DNA of 64,000 bases. It comes from Chrysopilus asiliformis. Taxonomy: Eukaryota > Arthropoda > Insecta > Diptera > Rhagionidae. The stretch's first letter is position 1. Each line of letters starts with the position of its first letter. The position numbers and the translations under genes are program-made. Where the stretch lies: assembly GCA_964034945.1 (NCBI GenBank), contig OZ035963.1:60609182-60673181 (forward strand). The letters run 5' to 3'. The notes under the pieces were generated by a model. The model was not told where the DNA came from. It made no database searches and saw nothing but the letters and a program-made list of their open reading frames with translations. Positions 14,742-26,700 of this stretch are shown one piece after another.

Positions 14742-17700
14742 TTAACCATCTTCCTTAGGCGGCGTAAACCAGCCTAAAATTGAAAACAAAATTTAAATTA
14801 ATATCAGTTTTTTTTTTAATAATTTCTAAAATATGTGACCAAGCAAGTGCGTTACATTTCTACATAACGAGATTTTCAAAGACAGGAAAGCAAATTTAGA
14901 CGGTTTTCCCTCCACAAAAGATTCTTTTTCGCACAATCTTCATTGTTGGTGTTGCCTCCTTACAGACGAAAATAAAATTTCTAAATAATAAGCATTTTTG
15001 AAGAATTTTGTAGAAAAAAAATCGACCAATCTATATTTGTTCTAATTTTATTCATTTGGTTGTGCAAAAAAAAGTCTAAAGTTGTCTTTAAAAACCGCTT
15101 AACATGACAGGGCAACGCACTTGCCAAAGCTCTAATTCATAAAAGAAACACTCACCATTTTTCTCGTGAATTTGGACAAGGGATTTGAAACTCTGTTGTG
15201 CGCGCGCAAGACTGTACTGGCCCTGTGATAATACCTAAAATTATGTTAATATTTCAAACCGAACACCATACGCAAGGAACCACTTTGAATTAAACAAAAA
15301 TTTTCATATCTTATACAGTGAAACTTGGTTACAAACTTTTTGGGGCTAGACTCCCTAAGACCTCGTCTTAACTAGACATAAATTTCGCCCATTTTTATGT
15401 CCTGCCAAAAATGTCCCGTAGAGACAGCATTTTTCAGGACATTTCTGATGTATTGGACAAAAATGTGCACGCAATGCAAAAAGGCGAAATTTATATCTAA
15501 TCGAGATCTAAAATCACGGTCGAAAGATCAACTACGACTAAAACCAAGCACAGTACAAATCGTTTGACAGCTCAGTGTCGCAATTGTGAGACTTGCAACT
15601 TGCAAAAACTTTTCGGCTTCGCAAACCTGCAATTAATCCCTAACTGTCGGAATTAAAGACTCAAACCATTGTAGTGTGCTTAGTTTATCGACAATGCAAG
15701 CTTAAGCTTCGGTTCAGTTGAACTTGAGAATTAGTTTATGCTTTAGCTCAAGCTACAACTGTTTCACAGTCAAATTTTATGTGTGGTTCAACAAAACCAA
15801 GTTCACTGAGTTTTGCAAGTCAGTGTCCCTCTCCTCTGTCAAGGATTTCAAAATGTTTGACAATCATAGTTAACGGGTATTGGCTGGGTGCGTGATGGCA
15901 GCGCCATCTAGTGGTTGCAACTAAGGCGTAATTTTTGACATTTGAATGACCGAACGAGAATCAAACAAATAAATAATTTCGAAACAAGATGTGAGAAGAA
16001 ATCGGTATGTAAATCGCAAGTGAATAAAATTCAACAAATTGTAAAAGCTTTTATAAGTCTGGTGTTGATAATTATTAAACGTTTTTTTTAGATTTTTAGT
16101 AAATATGAGTTTATTAGTTATCAGAACCGGCTTTCAAGCTGTCACACACGATATCGCCTTTCAACCTCAGACTCCAATAAAGGGAAAAAATTTGGTTCTG
16201 GCTGAACATGTACGAGAAGTGGAAGAAGTGCGACAAAATGATCCTAACATCACCACAATTAAAGCTCGAATTATTCGCCGTGTTACTTCCCAGAATGTGA
16301 AAATTTCATTTCATATGTTGGCTTACTTTTTCATCTTTACAGCAGCTATCCATTTGTTTCGTTGATCTAATTTCCAACTCGCTCTTGGAAATTTGTAGAA
16401 TTTGTAGTTCTTGTTCATGGCCGAATTATACAAGGTCTGCTGGTTATTTTTTGACAGCCACCATTTTGCCACGGGATACAGACAACCAAGGTATGCTGTG
16501 AACTCAAATCTGACATTTCGTTGCTACGTCACTTGTGCCGATTAGTTCGTCAAGTGCAGAAGGAATCTTGTTTTGTGGATGATTATTTAAATTTTTGTGC
16601 GATCTAAATAAGATATTTGTAAATTAGTGGACTGATTGCATTAAATAGTGATCAATAAACATAAAAATTAATTAAAAAAAGTCGGCACAAATGACGTCAC
16701 ACCTGACTATCAAAAGTTTACAGCATACCTTGGTTGTCTGTATGCCGTGCCATTTTGCTACGTCATCGGCAAGAAATTCTTTGTAATGTTGATTGTGCGT
16801 ACGAAGTTGTTTAGTTAGATGTTAGCTAGATTTGAGAATTAGGGAAAATTCCCATTGAATCTTATAAGAATTTCTTGCCGATGACGTCAGAGCCATGAGC
16901 AACTTAGCTGTCAAACAGACCTTGTATAATTCGGCCATGGTTCTTGTTCAGTCCATTGTTCTTACAATTCACTACACACCACGTTCCGTAACCCATTTTA
17001 ATTTTCCTTTTAAAAATATGCGAACAACCAGATTTTACCAGGTTTCACTGACAGTTACAATTTCTCGCCCGAAGTTGTCAATTTTAGCACTTCGTGCGCT
17101 GCAACCGATTTTGTTTCCCCCACCATGTAGTTCGCACCCAGCCAATATTCATTATTTGTAACAGCGAATTTGTTTTTCAAGTGAAAATTAGTTATATTTT
17201 TAAAAAATGGCAGAAAATATTAAAAAAAGAACTCCAAATTTGACAACTTTGGAAGTAAACGTTTTGATGAATTCAGTGTCAAAATATAAGCACATAATTA
17301 AAAACAAACAAACTTGTAAAACAAACGTAGACCGCTTTGATTTCGGAAACGCGATAGGAAAAATGACCTTTCTAACACTTAAGCTTGTGAGTTCAGATTT
17401 GAGCGTCCATATTTTACGGCTCAAATTGAACCGGCATTTGAACTCAGTTCAACACTTAAACCAGTACTGTGAAACAGTGAATACAGTTGAGCGAAAGCTT
17501 ATCCTCAATCCGAAGCTTAAGCTCACACTGTGGAACCGGGCATAAATATATGTCCCAAAAAAATTTCGTCGCAATCAAAATTTCGGCAGCAAAACATTGT
17601 CTCGATTAGATATAATTTACGATTTTTTCTGGCTTTCGCAGGTTTCACTGTACAAACGCGCTTACGATTTTTTTTTGTTTTTGCAAATCAATTTAATTCA

Positions 17701-20700
17701 CAATATTAGCAAAAAGTGGTAACCAAGCGAAATTTTAGCTATTTTAAGAGTTTATTATAAATGAAATAAAAACTCAAAAAAAATATCGATGTCAAGGGAC
17801 TGTCCATAAATACGTAACACAGCGGCACTAAACTCCATATAAAAAACCGCGAAAAATCATGACGAGGGGAAGAGAGGTCAAAAAAAAACCCCCCAAGTTA
17901 GCACGAAATATTTTATGGACAGCTCCTAAGGGGGTACCTGGTTTAGGAAGATAAATTTAACCGGTTTTTATGATTTACGAGAATCGGATATTGAAATTTG
18001 TCGCTTCTACAAGTTTTTTTGGCAATTAAAAACTTTTTCTGAAATTTTGTAAAATACTTTCGAAAAGTTTAAAGAACTTTTGGAATTTTCTTGTTTTAAA
18101 ACTGAAAAACCAGGTATCCCGCTTAAATCGATATCGTAACGAAATTCAAAAGAAAAAACTAGACTGGATAACTTTTTTACCTTTGTCGCCCCGAATTGTA
18201 TGCGAGCTTTTCCTTTGACTAGTGTTGCTGCTATTTGCATAATAACTGCTTCGACTGTGTAAGCAGAGCTCCATCCTTGTTTTGTTAACAATTCCATACA
18301 AATAGCGCCTCCAACCAACACATATCCTCCTACAAGATATTTTTGCAAATTGAAATTAATTCAAAAATACAATCAATACAAGACGGTAGAGTGAAAAGTT
18401 TCTAACTTGGCCAGGAAAATGCAAGATTTGTGAGAAATTTTTCTCTTTATTCCTCAGGATCCAACTTTTTCAGAAGGCATTGACAAAAATTTCAGTTCAA
18501 ACAGAGGCCTGGACAAAAAAATTTATTTCAATTTGAACCCACTAAAAATTAGAACATTGGAGAGTTTTGAAAGCAAGGGAGCTTTCAAAAGCTTTAACTT
18601 TGAATTTACTCGATCGATTTGAAATTTTCGTGTTAGGGTTCGAGCTTTTGAAAGAAAGTTTTCGTGCTACAGCTTTTAGAAACTTTAAAAAAAAGCTTTG
18701 CCTTAAGAATTTTCTTTTCAAATACTCTAGCACAAAAACGTTCTTAACTAACTCAGAAATTTCAGCTCAATCGGTCGGGAGGTTTTCAAGTTAGAGCTTT
18801 TGGAAGCTGCAGAAAAGCTTAAGGACTTCATTTAAAAGCTTTCGACTCGAAAACCACTCAGATTGAACTAAAATATTCTGTCATACCTTCTGAGGAACAA
18901 GACCGACAAACCAGGGAAATTTTGTCAAAAATCATGCATTTTACTTGCCAAAACTTCTAACCCTAGCCGCATTATTTTTTGTACAAACCCGATATAATTG
19001 GATGTACAACTCTAACAAATGGTGGCTCAAATGGATACGTCTCTTTAAACATTATATTTAATAATATACTGTCTTTGCCTTCCTTCTCTTTGAGCAAAAC
19101 TAAATCGTTGTGTAATGGACTATCGGGATCAACGGATTTTAAACGTATATTCCATTCATATATTGAATCATTGACCAATTCTATTGAATACATATTACTT
19201 TTAAATGAATCGGATCGATAGATATCACGGAGTTCTTTCATTAGGCGGTCTGTAGCTTGAACGGAACCGGATACAGATCCCTAAAATAATCAGAATCACA
19301 AAATATTATTTGGAAAATCAATTATAAAGAGGCTTGTGGATGCGATTTACCTTTAAATAGTCTTGTCTCTGGCTTTGGCGCAGTCTTTCTAATGTGGCAA
19401 GGTGTTCTACTTCCATTTCATCTTTCTAAAAAACGAGAAAAAGAGAAAAAATACTAAAATAAAATGCTAAAAATTATTTTGTATCCTAGAGTTTTTGGGA
19501 AACTTTAATCCCAGCTCTCACTTGCCACTACACTTTATTATAAGGAAATCCCGGATACCCACCTTATTAGTATTCCGTCCGTCATCCATTTCCAGTGGTA
19601 AGTCTTCATCACCTTCACTTTCCTGTTCACTATCACCAACTGGATCTTCAATTTCATCCGGATCGGATTCAATCTCCTCGATTTGATGATTCTGCGGGTG
19701 GACTGGCGATGCTGATGGTGGTGGCAATTGAAACGGTATTGTTAAGTTGTCAAGATCGGGCGGCAGAGGAACATTATGTAAACGACATAATTCACGTAGT
19801 AATATTCCAACCTACAATAGGAAAAAATACCGAATTTAGTGTCCATTAATAAAGTTATTTTACAAATTGAATGCTCACCTGATTAATTACATGATTATCT
19901 CGACCATTTGTATTACTAAGTATTTGTACAGCATTAGTCACACTAGTTTCCTCGCTCTCAGCAAACCAAACTGGCGGCGATGATGGATAAGTTTCCTAAA
20001 AATTCGCAAAAAAAAAAAAACTTGTTAGGTATTTTTATTAGGAATCAAATTTATCGAACTAATATTGGTGACGGATGTTCGTCCGTGAACACCATAACTT
20101 TCGAAAAAATTTAGCTAGAGAGTGGAAATTTTATACAGTTACGTTTGTCGGAAATGGCTAGGCTGAGTTCTTGAACGGGCGAAAACAGTTTTTTCAGAAA
20201 CGAAATATTTTTTGCGATTTTCTCGAAAACGGTTAGTCATATTGGAAAATTTATAAAGGTGAAATGTGCTTAGAATAGGATTTTACATAATTTATCCATA
20301 CATCCAAATCCAATCGAACCTCTCCTTTCCCCGTCTCCTATACAAATGGATTTTTTTAAATAAACATTTTGCCTGTCATAATATAGAGTATTTGACGATT
20401 GGCCCCGAGCAGTGAAAAACAAAAATGTAAGAAATTTTATTGTCTCCAACTTTTGTTATACATAAGAATATTGAAAAACGTCTAGTTTTTGAGAAAATCG
20501 CTAAAAGCGAATTTAACATTTTTTTAAAAAGCCGCCATCTTGACCACATTCGGTTAACGAATTTCCACTAAAGGATTGTCCGATTCTAGGAGCAAGTATC
20601 CCTTTAAAATTTCATGGCTCTAGCTCTATTCGTTTTTGAGAAATCTTGTACACAGACTGACAGACGGACAGACGGACGGACAGACTGGCAGACTGACGAC

Positions 20701-23700
20701 AGACTGACGACAGACTGACGACAGACTGACGACAGACTGACGACAGACTGACGACAGACTGACGACAGACTGACGACAGACTGACGACAGACTGACGACA
20801 GACTGACGACAGACTGACGACAGACTGACGACAGACTGACGACAGACTGACGACAGACTGACGACAGACTGACGACAGACTGATGACAGACTGATGACAG
20901 ACTGACGACAGACTGACGACAGACTGACGACAGACTGACGACAGACTGACGACAGACTGACGACAGACTAACGACAGACTGACGACAGACTGACGACAGA
21001 CTGACGACAGACTGACGACAGACTGACGACAGACTGACGACAGACTGACGACAGACTGACGACAGACTGACGACAGACTGACGACAGACTGACGACAGAC
21101 TGACGACAGACTGACGACAGACTGACGACAGACTGACGACAGACTGACGACAGACTGACGACAGACTGACGACAGACTGACGACAGACTGACGACAGACT
21201 GACGACAGACTGACGACAGACTGACGACAGACTGACGACAGACTGACGACAGACTGACGACAGACTGACGACAGACTGACGACAGACTGACGACAGACTG
21301 ACGACAGACTGACGACAGACTGACGACAGACTGACGACAGACTGATGACAGACTGACGACAGACTGACGACAGACTGACGACAGACTGACGACAGACTGA
21401 CGACAGACTGACGACAGACTGACGACAGACTGACGACAGACTGACGACAGACTGACGACAGACTGACGACAGACTGACAGACTGGCAGACTGACAGACTG
21501 GCAGACTGGCAGACTGACAGACTGACAGACTGACAGACTGACAGACTGACAGACTGACAGATTGACAGACGGACGTCCTTAATGTATAATTTGTTTCAAT
21601 GAATCCTTTCGAATTTAATGGCAGGCTTGTGAATCAGAGATTACTAAAATACAGACATTCCTCCATTTATGACGATTTTGGTCCGACCAAATTGCGTCGT
21701 ATATCAAAACTTTGTAAATCGACGATATTTTCACTACATTTTATGACATTTTCAGACTTTAAAGTTGAGAAAAATTTTACTAATTCGATTCTAAGTTTAT
21801 CCAACGACTTAACATAAATTATTATTAATTAGTTTTAATAAAAATTATGATTTTCCAAATCTAATGTGATAGAATTACATAATTTTGCAAAACATTTCCC
21901 AATAATAATCGAGAAAAACTACAAATTATTCCCACTTGAAGCAAAAAGTATAAGAAAAAATCCCACAAAACTCGCCCGATTGGTTTTTGGCTGAAGTCAA
22001 TAATAATTTCACCCACCGTTCGGTTGATTTTACCTTTCGGTGGCCGCCACCCGAATCAAGCCAACACTACCAAAAAAAAAAAAATTCATGATTGGAAATC
22101 GTCTTTCAGTTCAGCACACACCAAACTATATATCTGGCTTTTCCACTTTCTTTAGTGAGGTCAAGGCCAGATTCGTCCGACGAGAGACAATTTGTCGTTC
22201 ATGGTTTGAAGAGCCAGGGAAATATGCTGGTTATCTCCCAGTATTTTGCTCCCAAAGAAACACAATAGAATCCATAGATAACACGAATTTTTGCATTCGC
22301 TTTTAGCCAAAAAAACAAAAAACAGAAATAATAAAACAAAAAATTTCTCTTGATCACAAGTTTTTCACTGTATGTGATGGATTTTCTTTTTGCCTTGAAA
22401 TAACGGCCGTTTGGCTTTCGTATCTTCCTATTCGATTTACATTCGTTTTCGAAAGCCTCCCCATTTGACTCAAAAACTGCCAATCTAATCCGTTCCGAAA
22501 AACCGAGACCCAATCGTAATCTCATGCCCGACTATTCACGGGTGGTTACCCTAAAGAACCCTAAAATGAAGAAAAAAAACTTTATCCAAACTTAGATCCA
22601 CATCAAAATGTAGATAGAAATACGATGTTTTTTTTGTTCTTACGGATTTGTTTTTTTTTCTATGTGGTACCATGTCTGCTGCTCGACTCTGCCTGCTGTC
22701 CACTACAAAATTTTGATATATATGTCAGCGACCCCATCTCCATCCGTGACTCACGTGTGCCGTTGTGTACAGAGGAGTCAAAGCGAAGGCAAAAGCAACA
22801 AACAGTGAATCCACCATCGCATCATCCATCCATCCATCTATCGTTGTTGTTGTTGTTATTGTTCGGTAGTCGTACTTACTTGCGCCTCAAATGTGAATTA
22901 ATTTTTGCGGACCAAGAAATGCTAATAATGGGCTAAGTTATCGCGTTGATACATTGCTTTCGCACGGTTGTCGTTCTCTTTTTTAATCAATTTTGAGAGT
23001 ACATTTCCAGCTGCAATTTCATCGATTCCAGTGTGTGTGCCAACACATTTTATTAGGAATTTTCTATTTTTATGATAATCGCCTCCGCCTTCGTCGCTCC
23101 CACATGGGAAATATGTTTTTTTTTTTTCATTCTTTGGGGACGGATTTTGTGTTGCCAAATTATGTAATTTTTTTCTATAATAATACGAGTGAATCGATTG
23201 AGAGTGGTGAAAACTTTTGAAGGGTGGGAAGGGGGGCGGGGTTCAATCCACAGAAAACACTATCTTTGTAATTAAGGCGTAAAGGACTGCGCAAATGGAG
23301 GGGTCTACTCCACAGATAACACTAGCTGTGCAACTAAAGTGGGAGGACCTCGCAAATAGGAGAGGGGGGAGGGATATCACGAGGTTTTTTAGTCTAAGAA
23401 AGTACTAATTTTCTAAAAAAAGCACTAATTTTCTAAAAAAAAATACTAATTTTCGTACGTCAAATGCTTTAATTTTTAGGGGCCCAAAAAAATTGCAGAT
23501 GGTATTTTTAGTAACTGCAATGCATCCAATTCTGTTCGGGGTTTGAATTGCTGTGCATAATTCCCATACTTATGTTTATGCTATGCTGAATAAAACGTCA
23601 ATTGCTTTGCTAATATTTAGTGATTTTTTTTCTAGCTGTTGATAATCCGCGACTTTGCTAAAGTAAAACACTTCGAAACATTTAAGCATAAGCATAAAAA

Positions 23701-26700
23701 TTTGCTTAAGAAATGCTTAGGTCATTGATTTACTTTATTTCTGTCACAACAAAAAATAATATACAAAAGGCAAGACCCCCCTGCATTCCCCTCTCCTCCA
23801 CCACACACACACACAGCAAATGCGTTTGCGTTTACTAGCAATTAATCACATTTTAATACGAAATTTCATGTAAATTTTTAACAAAAGCCTACAAATTCCA
23901 ACTAAAAGCATTTGCTAGATTTTATTCACTCGGCCCATTTTACACCTGTATAACGAGATCATAACAAGTAAAAAAAATAGCAAATACAGGTGAAAAGTTA
24001 TCGGTTTAGTCACTATTCTTTATCTTTGTTCAGATGGGAGAGATTAAAAAAGAAAAAAAACACACAACCCACTAATATCAGGAGTGTTTGAACTTGCAAT
24101 TCGAAAAAAAAAAACAATAATTGATCGGCAACAAAATGTCACGGCCTCTCAAGTGATAGACAGTATAGCTGCACTAGCTATATTTATTTTTTATTTGAAT
24201 TATTTAACACAAAAATTAAAATTTAATTAAAAATTTTATTAAAAAAAATTCTTATAATGTAACAGCTGCCACAGGCAGTATTAATTTTTTTAATATATAA
24301 TTTTTTAAATGATTTTTAAGAAAATTTAGAAACGAAAAAAGGGACAAAACCGATCAAAAAAATTAAAAATCGCTTTGCCGAAAATAAATACACTATAATT
24401 TCGGTTATGAACGCTTATTGAACTTCAAAAATGCTTCGGTTTATGAACCGTGTTTTTGTTAATGAAGAAAAAAAAACTTTGAAACTCCTCTCTGTCTCTC
24501 TCACTTTCTTTCTTTCTCTCGTCTTTTCTCCTCTCTCCTCTCTTCTTTCTCTCTTTCTCCTGTTTCTCTATTCTCTCCTCCCTCCTCTCTGTCTCTCTCA
24601 CTTTTTCTCTTTCTCTCGTCTTTTCTCCTCTCTCCTCTCTTCTTTCTCATCTCTCATCTCTCATCTCTCATCTCGCATCTCTCATCTCTCCTCTCTCCAC
24701 TCTCCACTCTCCTCTCTCTTCCCTCCTATCTTCTCCCTTCTCCCCCTTCTCTGTCCCCCCTGTCGTCTCGCATTTTTACAATTTTTTGCACCGACACGAA
24801 AAACAAATGGTATCCGTATAGGGTGATCATTTTTCTTTTCAGTAAATCCGAGACAAGGTGTGCGGAGTAGGAGGGCGGGAGGGGGAGCGTAGGGGGAGGG
24901 GGGGGGGGGGAATAAATGGCTGTAACGGAACACCAACGAAATATCAAATTTTATTATATAAAATAGAACTTAATTTGGACGAAAACCAAGGAAAACCCAT
25001 AAATAAATGTACGCCACAGGCGCATTTCTTTAACAGAATTCGGCATAACTATTTAACTCAAGAGCTGCACACCCCCAAGCAAAAATTAACATAAATTTTC
25101 GCGCTCCTTAAGTTCTATAAATAATCACAACGAAAATCTGTAAAAGTACGAATAAAGGCAAAATCCATTAAGATATTATGCGCGCTTTGTAGAAAATCGT
25201 TGAGAAAATGCGCCGCAAGCGTATAAAAAAATTACAGCAACCCCCAGTAGAGTATGTTTTACATATTTAGTGATTTTTTTTCTAGCTGTTAATAATCTGG
25301 GACAAAATTTAGTTTCCGGGACAACATGACTAATTCCGGAACTGCCCCAGTCATATCCGAATGACTGCAAGAGTGAAAGAGACGTAAATATGACCCGCAT
25401 TACTAAATAATACATTCTAACGGCCATGAGTACAAAGAAAACTCTTTCGTCAAATGGAAAACCCCACAATTCTTAAATTCATAACTCGATTAACGCTTAT
25501 AAAACAATAAAATCAACGAAGAATTGGAAAAAGAAAACGAAACGCCTTCGATATAAGAAATTATTTCCTAGCAAATCAACATAATTTCAATTGGAACAAT
25601 ATTTTACGAATGTTGGCACATATTTTCAAATTAAATTGAGTTGATCCAGACAATATTTTAGCCATGCCTTGATCCCCATTATTATTATTCGTGTGCCTGT
25701 ATTTGTTGCAATTCAAGGATAAACATTGAAGGGTAGCTGAGAAAGCTAACTGGAACGAGAACTAGGCCGATTTATTGTTGGATTGTTTCCATGGTATAGA
25801 ACTCTTCTCGTGGTGCAATTTGAACGGATAACATGTGCGAAAACATTGACAGAACTGCAATATTGTCGAAGGACGAAAACAAAATTTCCCAGCAAGTTTG
25901 GAGAAAATCAGGACAACACATAACATGACAGACAACCGTTTTTTTTGCCTGTCTTCTCTTTCTGCTTTTACCACACGTTCTTCGCTCAGCTGGGTTTCTT
26001 AGAATCGAAGGGTAATTCCATGAATGTTTTGTGGGGATTTTGTTTAGGTAGCAACAAGCGAATTTTTTGTAGGATGTGAAAGTCGGTGACAAAATCAAGG
26101 GTCAAATGTTATGGAAAAGCGCAGAATTTGATGAAATTTCGACAGTTTCGACTATCCAGACAAATTTCGACCACCCAGAGAGGTTCTTAGTGTTCTCAAC
26201 CAGTAGTGGATGGATGTGTAGAAGTTTTGGACGGAAAAATACTGTTTCCTTAAATGATTTTTCGGGTATGTTTTGTTTCTTCCAAGTAAAATCTGACCAC
26301 ACTTTTCCCTACAACTCCAAAAGAAATGTCCATAAAATACGTTAGCAAACTATGGAAAAGGAGAGTAAGCGATGGTGACGGTAATATTAAATTCTATACA
26401 AAAAAAAGTCGCGAAAAACTGTCACGGGGAGAGGGGTTTGAAAAGCCGAGAATCGGCATGACGTATTTTATGGATTGCCACAAAGTACTTTCTAATTTTT
26501 TCTTAATAATCAAGGATAGTATCAAAAGTTTTCGGTCTGTCAAAACATTTTTTTTATAGTTCCATCCAGAGCTTAGCGGAAGACCCTTTAATGCCGAAGA
26601 ACAGCTCAGGATGGTCGGAAGAACGAAAGGAGGATGTCGGTTTATGTTCATCTTGAATTTCTGCGGGTTATAATCTGGGGGGAACACAGATCGTGCCTAA

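Larger units (their letters stand above)
15878..17147. mobile_element. TIR-bounded insertion in a Ube2q intron, itself split by a MULE-type MITE
   Basis: A perfect 15-bp inverted repeat (TATTGGCTGGGTGCG at 15878-15892; complement at 17133-17147) brackets an open frame at 16105-16365 and the younger insertion at 16416-16939. Without that insertion it is about 0.74 kb. No target duplication could be fixed, so its identity as a transposon is inferred from the inverted ends and the foreign reading frame inside. Confidence 0.5.

Noticed and set aside
20690..21477. CRISPR-like regular array
   Set aside because: The unit is an unbroken 11-bp satellite without unique spacers, in a eukaryotic intron.
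24431..24947. Leu/Ser-rich ORF and its antisense partners
   Set aside because: Low-complexity pyrimidine tract; no conserved features.
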